64,000 nucleotides of DNA, taken from NCBI RefSeq assembly GCF_000971475.1, contig NZ_DF967544.1, positions 1 to 64,000 of the forward strand, read 5' to 3'. Position numbers and translations under genes: made by a program. This document shows positions 46,408-55,002 of the stretch, one piece after another. The notes below the pieces were generated by a model. That model was not told the origin of the DNA and did not search any database. It worked only from the letters and a program-made list of their open reading frames with translations. The first letter of the stretch is position 1. Each line of letters starts with the position of its first letter. The DNA comes from Sulfuricella sp. T08 (lineage in GTDB: Bacteria > Pseudomonadota > Gammaproteobacteria > Burkholderiales > Sulfuricellaceae).

Positions 46408-47715
46408 ATGAGCCATACTTTGCGCAATGAATACCAGGAGTACCGCCATGGTATTCGCGAGAACTTTGCGCAATTTTCCCACCAGTTGTTACAGGTATTT
46501 CTGGTCGGGATGACCATCGGCATGATGCGCACCGTAGTGCCTGCCTTGGGCGAGACCGAATTCGGCGTGCCCAAGGGTTCTTTCATGCTGCTGACCACCT
46601 TCGTGGTGGCTTTTGGCTTCGTCAAGGGAACGCTTAATTTCGTGGCCGGCCGCCTGTCTGAGCGCATCGGGCGGCAGAAGGTACTGCTGTTGGGCTGGGC
46701 AGCGGCATTGCCCATCCCGTTCATGATTCTTTACGCGCCCAGTTGGAACTGGATAGTCGCCGCAACCGTGCTGCTGGGTGTTAACCAGGGCCTGACCTGG
46801 TCCATGACACAGACCGCCAAGCTGGACATCACCCGGCCCGATCAAAGAGGCTTTGTGATTGGACTGAATGAATTCTCCGGTTACGTGGGTCTGGCGGTCG
46901 CAGGCATCATTACCGGTTACATGGCGACTGCCTACGGGCCACGCCACGGGCTGCTGATATTTGGCGTCGCGGTGATTGTTCTGGCCGCGCTGCTCACCAT
47001 CCTGTGGGTAAAAGACACCTTATCCTGGGCCAAGGCAGAAGGTGCCAAACACGCCGCAGGGCAGTCCACCGGACCAAAACCGCGTTATCCCACCAACATC
47101 TCCGACAAACCCACCACTTGGGAGGTGTTCTCCCTCATGTCGTGGCGTGACAAGCGCATGGCGTCAATCAGCCAGGCAGGACTGGTGGAGAAATTCGTGG
47201 ATGCCCTGGTCTGGGTGTTTTACCCGGTTTTTCTGTATCGCCACGGATTGTCTTTAGCCAGCATTGGTTGGGTGATCGGCGTGTACGGCTTCGTCTGGGG
47301 CGGCTCCCAGTTCTTCACCGGCAAACTATCCGACCACATTGGCAGGCAGAAGCCGATCGTGTGGGGTATGTGGGTTTGTGGTGCGGGGGTGGCGTTGATG
47401 CTCCTGGGCCAAGGCGTCGCCTGGTGGTCTTTATCGGCAGGCGTTTCCGGTTTCGGCATGGCGCTGTTGTACCCCAATCTTTCCGCAGCTGTATCTGACA
47501 TCGCTCATCCCAACTGGCGTGGCTCGGCCATCGGCATCTACCGCTTCTGGCGCGATCTTGGCTATGGCATTGGGGCCTTGGCGCTCGGGATCGTGGCGAG
47601 CTTTAGCGGTGCCATCGAGGAGGCCTTCTGGTTCGTCGCAGTCTCCATGCTCCTCTCCGGTCTGGTCGTACAGATTTGGGGGGAAGAAACACATCCGCGT
47701 CTTAATCCAGCCTAA
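46408..47715 (+). CDS. MFS transporter of the sulfur cluster
   Basis: 435 residues with about 12 helices and the MFS loop motif GRLSERIGRQKVLLLG after helix 2, repeated as GKLSDHIGRQKPIVWG in the second half. The substrate is unknown. Position between a persulfide-dioxygenase-like gene and a DsrE gene suggests export or import of a sulfur compound, or of a by-product. Preceded by a 106-base gap with a CCCCGC-ATA-GCGGGG hairpin. Confidence 0.85.
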   Translation: MSHTLRNEYQEYRHGIRENFAQFSHQLLQVFLVGMTIGMMRTVVPALGETEFGVPKGSFMLLTTFVVAFGFVKGTLNFVAGRLSERIGRQKVLLLGWAAALPIPFMILYAPSWNWIVAATVLLGVNQGLTWSMTQTAKLDITRPDQRGFVIGLNEFSGYVGLAVAGIITGYMATAYGPRHGLLIFGVAVIVLAALLTILWVKDTLSWAKAEGAKHAAGQSTGPKPRYPTNISDKPTTWEVFSLMSWRDKRMASISQAGLVEKFVDALVWVFYPVFLYRHGLSLASIGWVIGVYGFVWGGSQFFTGKLSDHIGRQKPIVWGMWVCGAGVALMLLGQGVAWWSLSAGVSGFGMALLYPNLSAAVSDIAHPNWRGSAIGIYRFWRDLGYGIGALALGIVASFSGAIEEAFWFVAVSMLLSGLVVQIWGEETHPRLNPA

Positions 47716-47733
47716 TTTACTGGCAAGGAGAAA

Positions 47734-48087
47734 ATGATGAAAACTCTTTTCATACTCAATGACCCACCCTATGGCACCGAGCGCAGCTACAACGGTTTCC
47801 GTCTGGCGCGAGCCTTATCCAAGCACGATGGCAATGAAATTCGCCTGTTCTTGCTGGGCGACGCTGCACTATGCGCCAAGGCGGGGCAGAAAGTGCCGCA
47901 AGGCTATTACAACATCGAGTTTTTCGCCCAGAGCATTTTGAAGCGTGGCGGACAAATCGGAGTGTGCGGAGTATGCATGGAAGCACGCGGGTTAAAGGAT
48001 GAGGAGATGATCCAGGGCGCCGAGCATTCCACGCTGGAGCATCTCGCAGAGTGGACGGAGTGGGCAGACAAGGTGCTGGTATTCTAG
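47734..48087 (+). CDS. DsrE/DsrF-like sulfur-relay protein
   Basis: 117 residues. The N-terminal KTLFILNDPPYGTERSYNGFRLARALSKHDG and LFLLGDAALCAKAGQKVP are DsrE-fold hallmarks; IGVCGVCMEARGL carries two cysteines, one of which would accept sulfane sulfur. Likely passes sulfur between the neighbouring enzymes. Preceded by AAGGAGAAA and 18 bases from the MFS gene. Confidence 0.88.
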   Translation: MMKTLFILNDPPYGTERSYNGFRLARALSKHDGNEIRLFLLGDAALCAKAGQKVPQGYYNIEFFAQSILKRGGQIGVCGVCMEARGLKDEEMIQGAEHSTLEHLAEWTEWADKVLVF

Positions 48088-48150
48088 CCCCTTTTTTTTA
48101 CGCCTTATTCAATTGATATTTGTCAGTCAATATTAGTAAGGAACAGCACC

Positions 48151-48930
48151 ATGATTATTATTGCCATATTCGCCGGAGCCATCACCGGCATCGTGTTGGG
48201 TTTGTTCGGCAGCGGCGGTTCCATCATCGCCATGCCGGCGCTAATGTATCTGCTCAACGTGGAAGCCAAATCGGCCATCGCCATGAGCATGGGCATCGTG
48301 GCGGTTACTGCCACTGTTTCGGGCTGGGACAACTGGCGACGCGGGAATGTCGATCTCAAGGTGGCGGCGATGTTCGGCTTTTTTGGCGTGATCGGCACCT
48401 ACGGCGGCGCCCGTCTCGGGGTTTACACGCCGGTGCAGGTGCAGCTCACTTTGTTCGCTTTGGTGATGTATGCCGCTGCCTGGAAGATGTTGCAAAGCAA
48501 AAAGCAGCCGGTAAGTCAGTTGGCCACAGCAGGCGGGCCACCCTTGTCGGAAGATGAGGTCATTTCAGCGCACATGGGGCATATCGCCGCGCACGGCGTC
48601 GGTGTCGGCGTGCTGACCGGACTGGTGGGCGTGGGCGGCGGATTCCTGATTGTACCGGCGCTGGTGCTGCTGTCCGGCATCCCGATGAAGCTCGCAATAG
48701 GCACCTCGCTCGTCATCGTCGCCGCCAAGTCCTACTCCGGTTTCGCCGGTTATGTTGGGGCGGTGCCGGTGGACTGGACGACCATGGCTTTGTTCACCAC
48801 GGTGACGGTGGCCGGCAGCTTTGTTGGCACACGCATTGCACACCGATTCTCGCAGGCGACGCTGAAGCGCAGCTTCGGCATATTCCTGGTGTTCGTGGCG
48901 AGTTACATTCTGCTCAAGAGCGTGGTGTAA
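48151..48930 (+). CDS. TauE/SafE sulfite/sulfonate exporter family protein
   Basis: 259 residues, about seven to eight helices. The two half-repeats are marked by [20 protein letters not shown] and [31 protein letters not shown]. With the upstream oxidation gene it would remove sulfite formed from persulfides. Unrelated to the COG2836 protein at 22311. Confidence 0.9.
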   Translation: MIIIAIFAGAITGIVLGLFGSGGSIIAMPALMYLLNVEAKSAIAMSMGIVAVTATVSGWDNWRRGNVDLKVAAMFGFFGVIGTYGGARLGVYTPVQVQLTLFALVMYAAAWKMLQSKKQPVSQLATAGGPPLSEDEVISAHMGHIAAHGVGVGVLTGLVGVGGGFLIVPALVLLSGIPMKLAIGTSLVIVAAKSYSGFAGYVGAVPVDWTTMALFTTVTVAGSFVGTRIAHRFSQATLKRSFGIFLVFVASYILLKSVV

Positions 48931-48969
48931 AAAGGGGGGCAATTAAAACTGGTAGCTGGCACAAGCGGT

Positions 48970-49103
48970 GTAGCCTGGATGAAGGCCAAAGGCCGTAATC
49001 CGGGGCATCCCGCCGAGTAGCGGGATGGGTCGGTGGAGGGATTGCATGCTCTATTGCGCCCTGCCGGGCACTCCCGGATTACGCTACGCTTCATTCAGGC
49101 TAC
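48970..49103. repeat. Inverted-repeat intergenic element (GTAGCCTGGATGAAG family)
   Basis: GTAGCCTGGATGAAG (48970-48984) on the left and CTTCATTCAGGCTAC (49089-49103) on the right are reverse complements with one mismatch; inner portions (GTAATCCGGG / CCCGGATTAC) extend the pairing. It fills the gap between tauE and the trans-sulfuration gene. Confidence 0.75.
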
Positions 49104-49147
49104 GCACCGACTGAACCCTTTTTCAATTCCGACAATAAGGAAGAATC

Positions 49148-50635
49148 ATGCCGCAACCGATCAAGGTCCATTCCCAACATCCGCCCGGTGGGCGCTGCAC
49201 GCTTTACGCACTTTATGCCAAAGAGCTATCATCCAGCCTTGGCCTGGACCGGCGCGTCGTTCATACTGACCGCCGCGACGCGCATGGCGAGGGCTTTCCC
49301 GCGCTGCTGGTGAAGGGGGTGGCGCTGCAACCTTCTGATGGCGTGATCCTGTCACCGGAAGATATCTGCGCCGGGCTGGCGAGCGCCGGGCTGGATTTGA
49401 GTGCCGTACCGGACTTGGCCGCGCGGCTGGAAGCCATTCAGGAACGCTTTCTCGAGGGGGTTGAATGTAACGACAAAAACGAGGGTCTTTCCACCCGCTG
49501 CATCCATGCCGGGGAAATCAAGGATGCCCACGGCTCGCCGCATACGCCGATCTACACGACCACCACGTTCAAGTTCGATTCCACCGCCGACCTGCTCGAC
49601 GTGGTGGAGGGGCGCAAGGCGGGCAGCCTGTATACCCGCTACGGCCTCAACCCAACCCTCTTCAGCCTGGAGGAAAAGCTGGCCGCTCTGGAGGGGGCGG
49701 AAGCCGCTTGGGTATTTTCTTCCGGCATGGCTGCGGAAGCCTCGTTATTCTTTGCTCATGGCCGCAAGGGCGTGGTCTGCATCGGCGACGCCTACGGCGG
49801 CACCATGGAGTTTCTTTCCAGCCAGCTGCCGGAACTCGGCATCCCCACTTATTTCCTCCTCGGCAGCGAGCTGGACGGGTTGAAGACCTATCTGGAAGCG
49901 GGCGCAGGCCTGGTGTTTTTCGAAACGCCCACCAATCCCACCCTGGAGGTGCTGGATATCCGGAAAATCAGCGCTATTGCCCACGAGTATGGCGCCCTGG
50001 TGGCGGTGGATAACACCTTCGCCTCACCGGTGAATCAGAGCCCGCTTGCTCTGGGCGCAGACTTCGTCGTTCACAGCGCCACCAAGTATCTCGGCGGCCA
50101 TAGCGATATTACCGCCGGCGCCCTGATGGGATCAAAACACCTTTTAGCCTCGGTATGGGGCTGGCGCAAGAACCTGGGTCAGATGCCCGCGCCTGAAACC
50201 GCATCGCTTCTGGCTCGCAGCCTGCGCACCCTGGTCGTGCGGGTGGAGCGGCAGAACGCCACGGCGCAAGCTGTGGCCAAAGCCATGTCGCGCCATCCCA
50301 AGGTGGCGCGGGTGCTTTACCCCGGTCTGCCCGATTTCCCCGGCCATGTCGTGGCCAGGTCCCAGATGCAGGGCTTCGGGGGCATGCTGACGATAGCGGT
50401 CAAAGGCGCTTATGAGGATGCGGTGTGGGCGGTGGACAAGCTCAAGCTGTTCGCCATCGCGCCCAGCCTGGGTGGAGTGGAAAGCCTCGTCACCATGCCG
50501 GTGACCACCACCCACCATGGCTTGGCGACTGAAGAACGAGTGCGACGCGGCATTTCTGATACCATGATTCGGCTCTCCATCGGCCTGGAAGACGCTGCCG
50601 ACCTGATCGCCGACCTGGAGCAGGCGCTCGGATGA
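49148..50635 (+). CDS. PLP-dependent trans-sulfuration enzyme with extra N-terminal domain
   Basis: 495 residues, about 100 more than cystathionine gamma-synthase/gamma-lyase or O-succinylhomoserine sulfhydrylase. Residues from about 112 (GLSTRCIHAGE...HTPIYTTTTFKF) form the Cys/Met-metabolism PLP enzyme, with the Schiff-base lysine in HSATKYLGGHSDI. Residues 1-105 (RCTLYALYAKELSSSLGL...GEGFPALLVKGVALQPSDGVILSPEDICAGL) look like a small thioredoxin-like or sulfur-carrier-type domain not recognised by name. Specific reaction (sulfhydrylase or lyase) is unclear. Confidence 0.85.
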   Translation: MPQPIKVHSQHPPGGRCTLYALYAKELSSSLGLDRRVVHTDRRDAHGEGFPALLVKGVALQPSDGVILSPEDICAGLASAGLDLSAVPDLAARLEAIQERFLEGVECNDKNEGLSTRCIHAGEIKDAHGSPHTPIYTTTTFKFDSTADLLDVVEGRKAGSLYTRYGLNPTLFSLEEKLAALEGAEAAWVFSSGMAAEASLFFAHGRKGVVCIGDAYGGTMEFLSSQLPELGIPTYFLLGSELDGLKTYLEAGAGLVFFETPTNPTLEVLDIRKISAIAHEYGALVAVDNTFASPVNQSPLALGADFVVHSATKYLGGHSDITAGALMGSKHLLASVWGWRKNLGQMPAPETASLLARSLRTLVVRVERQNATAQAVAKAMSRHPKVARVLYPGLPDFPGHVVARSQMQGFGGMLTIAVKGAYEDAVWAVDKLKLFAIAPSLGGVESLVTMPVTTTHHGLATEERVRRGISDTMIRLSIGLEDAADLIADLEQALG

Positions 50636-50676
50636 GTTTCTGAAAAAACATCCATGCTTAACGGAGCTTACTGACG

Positions 50677-51468
50677 ATGTGCGAGCTTTTCGGGATGTCT
50701 GCCAGCTGCCCCGTGACAGCCAAGGGAGCCCTCGGTGATTTCCGTCTGCGTGGCGGACTGGTGGCGGACAATCCCGACGGATGGGGACTCGCCTGGTGGG
50801 AGAGTGGTGTTTTTCGTCTTGCCAAGGAGCCTCTGCCGGCACACGAGAGCGTGCCGTTCGCGCGTTTGTGCGAAACCACGCTCTCGAACCTGATCGTCGC
50901 TCATGTGCGCAAAGCCCGGTTTCCGCCCGTCAACACCATGGACAATACGCATCCGTTCAAGCGGGTGTGTTGCGGAAAAGAATGGGTGTTTGCCCACAAT
51001 GGGCTGGTACCCGATATCGTGGAGATGGAGCGCGCAAATAACGGTTCGGTCTGTCAACCTGCAGGAGAAACCGATTCGGAATATGCCTTTTGTCACCTCC
51101 TGAGCCATATCTCCCAGAACATCCTGGCCTCCCCTGCCGCGAATGCAAACTTCTCGTTCCCCATCGTGGCGATGATCAGTGAACTGATCGCATCGCACGG
51201 CAAGTTCAATTTTCTCATGTCGGACGGAGAGCATCTGATCGCATACGGCCATGACAGGCTCCACTATCTGGAACAGAGAGGATCGGATACCCAGGGCGGC
51301 ACCTGTGCCGACAGCGCCATGATCGCTACCGAGCCTTTGCCTGGAGATGGAAATTGGATCGCTTTCGAGCCGGGGGAACTGCGTATTTACCGACTCGGCA
51401 GGATAGTGGGGCGAATCCTGACGCGGCCGTCCGGCCAGATAGTCGAACTGGAGCGGTTGCCCGTATGA
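50677..51468 (+). CDS. Class II glutamine amidotransferase (YafJ-like)
   Basis: 263 residues. Cys2 follows the initiator Met (MCELFGMSA) and would be the N-terminal nucleophile; LVADNPDGWGLAWW, IVAHVRKARFPPVNTMDNTHPF and EWVFAHNGLV complete the Ntn-hydrolase site. Family members are stand-alone amidases of uncertain physiological substrate. Its stop overlaps the start of a cysteine desulfurase gene, an unusual partner. Confidence 0.9.
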   Translation: MCELFGMSASCPVTAKGALGDFRLRGGLVADNPDGWGLAWWESGVFRLAKEPLPAHESVPFARLCETTLSNLIVAHVRKARFPPVNTMDNTHPFKRVCCGKEWVFAHNGLVPDIVEMERANNGSVCQPAGETDSEYAFCHLLSHISQNILASPAANANFSFPIVAMISELIASHGKFNFLMSDGEHLIAYGHDRLHYLEQRGSDTQGGTCADSAMIATEPLPGDGNWIAFEPGELRIYRLGRIVGRILTRPSGQIVELERLPV

Positions 51469-52604
51469 ACGATCCGGTCTATCTCGACTACAATGCCACC
51501 ACCCCGGTAGCGCCGGAGGTGGCTGACGCCATCGAGCCTTACCTGCGCGAACACTTCGGCAATCCGTCTTCAAGCCACATTTACGGACAGAGGGCGAATG
51601 AAGCGGTGGAGCAGGCAAGAGTGGGGGTGGCGGCCCTGATCGGCGCCAGGCCGGAGGAAATCGCCTTCACCGGTTGCGCCACCGAGGCTAACAATCTGGC
51701 TATCCAGGGTACTGCGCGGGCGCTCGCCGGAACGAAAAGACATCTCATTACCAGCGCCATCGAGCATCCCTCGGTGATGCAGCCCTTCCTCAAGCTGCGC
51801 GAAGAGGGCTGGGAGGTGACGATCCTGCCGGTGGACAGAAACGGACGGGTCGCTCCAATTGCGGTGGAGCGGGCCATAAGGCCTGACACAGCCTTGGTTT
51901 CCATCATGCACGCCAACAATGAAGTGGGCACCATCCAGCCCATCGCGGAGATCGCGCAGATAACGCGGCCGAAAGGCATTTTGCTGCATACCGATGCCGC
52001 CCAGTCCGCTGGCAAGATACAGGTCATTGCACAAAAACTCGGTGTTGACCTGCTGACGCTGGCCGGGCACAAATTCTATGCCCCCAAAGGCGTGGGAGCG
52101 CTCTATGTCCGCATGGGTACGCCGCTGATCCCGTTGCAGGTGGGGGCCAACCATGAGCAAGGACTGCGGCCGGGAACCGAAAATGTGCCCTTCATCGTCG
52201 GCCTGGGCGCTGCGGCAAAACTTTCTCGCAAGCGGTTACCCAAGGTCCAAGCCCATTTAAAAAAGTTGCGCGACCAGCTGCATGCGCAACTGCACGCAGA
52301 AATTCCCCATCTTGCCCTGAATGGCCACGTTGAAGAGCGTCTGCCCAATACCCTGAATGTTTCATTTCCCGGCGTGAGCGGCCACGAGCTGCTGGAAGCT
52401 GTTGCGCAAGACTTGGCTGCCTCCACCGGCTCCGCCTGTCATTCCGGAGACCATGCCGTGAGCGGCGTGCTGGGGGCGATGAAAGTTAGCGCCACACGGG
52501 CTATTGGCGCGGTGCGCCTGTCAGTTGGAATCTACACTACGCCAGCCGATATCGACCGGGCGGCACGGGCATTGATTGCCGCCTGGAAGGTGCTGCGTGC
52601 CTGA
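51465..52604 (+). CDS. Cysteine desulfurase (NifS/IscS-like)
   Basis: 379 residues from ATG 51465, overlapping the amidotransferase stop (ATGA). YLDYNATTPVAPEVADAI begins the PLP fold; LAGHKFYAPKGVGALY holds the PLP lysine and STGSACHSGDH the persulfide-forming cysteine. It is shorter than housekeeping IscS, and no iscU or iscR is adjacent. With the trans-sulfuration enzyme upstream it points to cysteine-sulfur handling. Confidence 0.93.
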   Translation: MNDPVYLDYNATTPVAPEVADAIEPYLREHFGNPSSSHIYGQRANEAVEQARVGVAALIGARPEEIAFTGCATEANNLAIQGTARALAGTKRHLITSAIEHPSVMQPFLKLREEGWEVTILPVDRNGRVAPIAVERAIRPDTALVSIMHANNEVGTIQPIAEIAQITRPKGILLHTDAAQSAGKIQVIAQKLGVDLLTLAGHKFYAPKGVGALYVRMGTPLIPLQVGANHEQGLRPGTENVPFIVGLGAAAKLSRKRLPKVQAHLKKLRDQLHAQLHAEIPHLALNGHVEERLPNTLNVSFPGVSGHELLEAVAQDLAASTGSACHSGDHAVSGVLGAMKVSATRAIGAVRLSVGIYTTPADIDRAARALIAAWKVLRA

Positions 52605-52796
52605 TGGGGCGCGCAGTTGGCATCGGAATCAGCCTTGGGCGGCCAGTTCTCCACTCCCCCTGCCGACGAACTCAGGCTACAATCTTAACCGCAACCTATA
52701 AAACAATTCCGGCCCTTTTTTTAAAAACCACGCCTGAATAGATTGGTGATTTTATGTTGGTTTCTTGTATAGACTGTTTGCGGATGAGGTGTGAGA

Positions 52797-52832
52797 AATG
52801 AAAAAACTTGAGTTACGTTTCATGAGTTTTTT
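52797..52832 (+). promoter_or_regulatory. Hairpin / possible leader region before the methyltransferase gene
   Basis: GAAAAAACT (about 52798-52806) and AGTTTTTTC (about 52824-52832) are complementary with an 18-base loop. A 29-codon frame (ATG 52799, MKKLELRFMSFFSDRGHEKT...) runs through it and overlaps the next start. A terminator or leader peptide is possible. The rest of the gap from 52605 shows no other feature. Confidence 0.3.
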
Positions 52833-52876
52833 CAGTGACAGGGGCCATGAAAAAACGTGGTTAGGAAAGATCCGGC

Positions 52877-53473
52877 ATGGACGCTAACCATTCCATCTCG
52901 TTTTTCGATAATCAGTTTCAGAAGCAGGTCCGCGAGCAGAGCTTTGCCCTCAACCCGTTCGAAGAGGTGGCATTGCCGTATTTGACGGGCAGCGTGCTGG
53001 ATTTGGGCTGTGGCTTGGGCAATCTGGTGGTTGAGGCTGCGCGTCGCGGCGCGTCGGTGGTGGCTGTTGATGCCAGCCCTACGGCCATTGCGCGTATTCA
53101 GCAGGTGGCGGCAGAGGAAAAGCTGGCGCTCCGGGGTGTGCAGGCCGATTTGAAGAATTACCAGATCGACGGGCAGTTCGATTCCATCGTGGCGATCGGG
53201 CTGCTGATGTTCTTTGACCGGGCGCGGGCGCTGGCCTTGCTCGAAGAAATTCAGCAGCACGTCAAACCCGGCGGCCGTGCCGTGATCAACGTCCTGATCG
53301 AGGGCACAACTTTTCTCGGCATGTTCCAGCTCGGGCATTATTATTTGTTTGGCCGTGATGAGCTTGAACAGTGCTTTGCGGGCTGGCACGTGCTGGCATT
53401 GAATTATCAGGCCTTCTCCGCACCGGAAAACACCGAGAAGGTGTTTGCCACGCTCATCGCCGAAAAAATCTAG
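52877..53473 (+). CDS. TehB-like SAM-dependent methyltransferase
   Basis: 198 residues. Motif I is VLDLGCGLGNLVVEAARRGASVVAVDAS; FDSIVAIGLLMFFDRARALALLEEIQQHVKPGGRAVINVL is typical of the TehB/thiopurine-like class. TehB homologues detoxify tellurite or other chalcogens by methylation, but the substrate here is only inferred. Its 3' end overlaps the convergent membrane gene by four bases. Confidence 0.82.
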   Translation: MDANHSISFFDNQFQKQVREQSFALNPFEEVALPYLTGSVLDLGCGLGNLVVEAARRGASVVAVDASPTAIARIQQVAAEEKLALRGVQADLKNYQIDGQFDSIVAIGLLMFFDRARALALLEEIQQHVKPGGRAVINVLIEGTTFLGMFQLGHYYLFGRDELEQCFAGWHVLALNYQAFSAPENTEKVFATLIAEKI

Positions 53474-54069
53474 TTTTCAGAAGTCTTCCTAATTTGCCGG
53501 TCATGCATCCTGCCCAGCAAAGCCTGCGCGGCGATGGCGCCGATCAGCGCATAAGCCATATCCGACTGGGTGTCCCAGACGTAGCCCTGGGTACCGAGGA
53601 AAGCTTCAGCGGCTTGGTCAGAGGCCAGCGCCACCCACCACTCGATCAGTTCGTAAAACGCACTGATCGCCAGGCAGATGCAGACGACAATGAAGAACAG
53701 CCATTTCCCCGATGCGACTACAGCATTGCGGAGAAGGATTTCCCGTGCCACGATGGCCGGGACGAAGCCCTGAGCGAGGTGGCCAAGCTTGTCGTAATTG
53801 TTGCGCTGCCAGCCGAAATAATCCTTGAGCGAGTCGAACAGGGGCACTTCGGCATAAGTGTAATGCCCGCCGACCATCAGGATCAGGCAGTGTATCAGGA
53901 TCAGGAAATAGGCCAGGGGCGTGAAGGGGAAACGGCGGCGCGTGGCCGCCAGCAGCACGAAGGCGGTCAGTGCCGGCATGACTTCGAGCAGCCAGGTGAG
54001 GGTGTCCTTGGGGTGGATGCCCGACCAGATCAGGGTAGCTAAATAAACCAGGACCCAGAGTGCGGTCAT
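53470..54069 (-). CDS. DUF2238 (YjdF-like) membrane protein
   Basis: 199 residues from ATG 54069; a TTG at 54099 would extend it into the upstream gene. About six helices. The stretches YTYAEVPLFDSLKDYFGWQRNNYDKLGHLAQGFVPAIVAREI and SAFYELIEWWVAL...FLGTQGYVWDTQSDMAYALIGA are diagnostic of DUF2238. Function unknown. Confidence 0.87.
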   Translation of the reverse strand: MTALWVLVYLATLIWSGIHPKDTLTWLLEVMPALTAFVLLAATRRRFPFTPLAYFLILIHCLILMVGGHYTYAEVPLFDSLKDYFGWQRNNYDKLGHLAQGFVPAIVAREILLRNAVVASGKWLFFIVVCICLAISAFYELIEWWVALASDQAAEAFLGTQGYVWDTQSDMAYALIGAIAAQALLGRMHDRQIRKTSEN

Positions 54070-54082
54070 GGCAGGAGTGTGC

Positions 54083-54328
54083 TTATTCGGTCGGGTCAAC
54101 GCTGTCCCACGGCTCCAGTTTGTAGCGCGGCGGCTTGCTCATCAGGTAGAGCACGATGCCGCAGCTGAAGAAGAACAGGGTGGTGGCGAACATGCTTGCG
54201 GTGGCGACGTCGCCGCTGCCTCGCGTGACCATGAAGTAGACCAGGACCACAAGGCTCACGACCATGCTGACGAAGGAGAAGACGGCGAAGCCGAAAGCGA
54301 TTTTTCTGCCGGTATTGCGGGGAGTCAT
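54083..54328 (-). CDS. Small two-helix membrane protein
   Basis: 81 residues from ATG 54328 with AAGGAA upstream. Two hydrophobic helices (IAFGFAVFSFVSMVVSLVVLVYFMV and MFATTLFFFSCGIVLYLM) are separated by a short loop. No known domain recognised. It lies 13 bases before the DUF2238 gene and may share its transcript. Confidence 0.65.
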   Translation of the reverse strand: MTPRNTGRKIAFGFAVFSFVSMVVSLVVLVYFMVTRGSGDVATASMFATTLFFFSCGIVLYLMSKPPRYKLEPWDSVDPTE

Positions 54329-54359
54329 TAGTGTTCCTTGAGTGGGTGAATAAGTCGGT

Positions 54360-54662
54360 TCAGGCTTCGTAATCGACGACGCGGCGCTCACCGCGAACCG
54401 ACTTCACGAAGGGGGCGACCTCGTTGTGCGCAGGGTGCACCTGGTAGGACTGCAGTGCGGCATTGCTCTCGAATTCAGAGTACAGCACCACGTCGGAGGA
54501 CTCGCTTTCCTGGCTGAAATCGATGCCGACTTCCAGCTTGAGCAGGCCGGGAATCCGGCCATTAAGGCTTTCCAGTTGCCGCTTCAGTTCCTGCGCGTTG
54601 GCGGCCTTGTCTCCAGCCCCTTCCCGCAACCGCCACATGACGATGTGTTTGATCATTGTCAT
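54360..54662 (-). CDS. Dabb (stress-responsive A/B barrel) domain protein
   Basis: 100 residues. MTMIKHIVMWRLREGAGDKAANAQELKRQLESL and SDVVLYSEFESNAALQSYQVHPAHNEVAPFVKSVRGERRVVDYE are classic for the dimeric Dabb ferredoxin-like fold. The cellular role is unknown for most members. Confidence 0.9.
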   Translation of the reverse strand: MTMIKHIVMWRLREGAGDKAANAQELKRQLESLNGRIPGLLKLEVGIDFSQESESSDVVLYSEFESNAALQSYQVHPAHNEVAPFVKSVRGERRVVDYEA

Positions 54663-54721
54663 TACCGCCCTTCGGCCCTCCGATTTGCCAGATCGAGTCG
54701 CTTATCCGTGGGGCAATCGGC

Positions 54722-54973
54722 TTATTTTGCGGCCAGGATGGTCAGCGTTGACTGCAGAGCTTCCGCCACTTCGCGCCCGAGCGCGGTGAGGTAGCCGCCG
54801 TCCGCCAGCGTCACCAGTTTCTTGTCGTGCAGCCGCTGCACTGCTGCGATTACTGCGGGCTCGGCGTCTTTGTGTACCTTGATGCCTTCCTGCATGGTGT
54901 CGAGGTCGTAGTGGGCGAGGAAGTTCAGCTCAGCAACGAGGTCGGGGGTCAGTTTGGGAGGTGGAGTTAACAT
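54722..54973 (-). CDS. TIGR02647-like small protein
   Basis: 83 residues from ATG 54973, preceded by AGAAGAAAGGCACTCC. FTPDLVAELNFLAHYDL-type core (here LTPDLVAELNFLAHYDLDTMQEGIKVH) and LVTLADGGYLTALGREVAEAL. The helical/winged shape suggests a small DNA- or protein-binding domain; the family is conserved in proteobacteria without assigned function. Confidence 0.75.
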   Translation of the reverse strand: MLTPPPKLTPDLVAELNFLAHYDLDTMQEGIKVHKDAEPAVIAAVQRLHDKKLVTLADGGYLTALGREVAEALQSTLTILAAK

Positions 54974-55002
54974 GGAGTGCCTTTCTTCTGGAGTGGTTTT
55001 GA

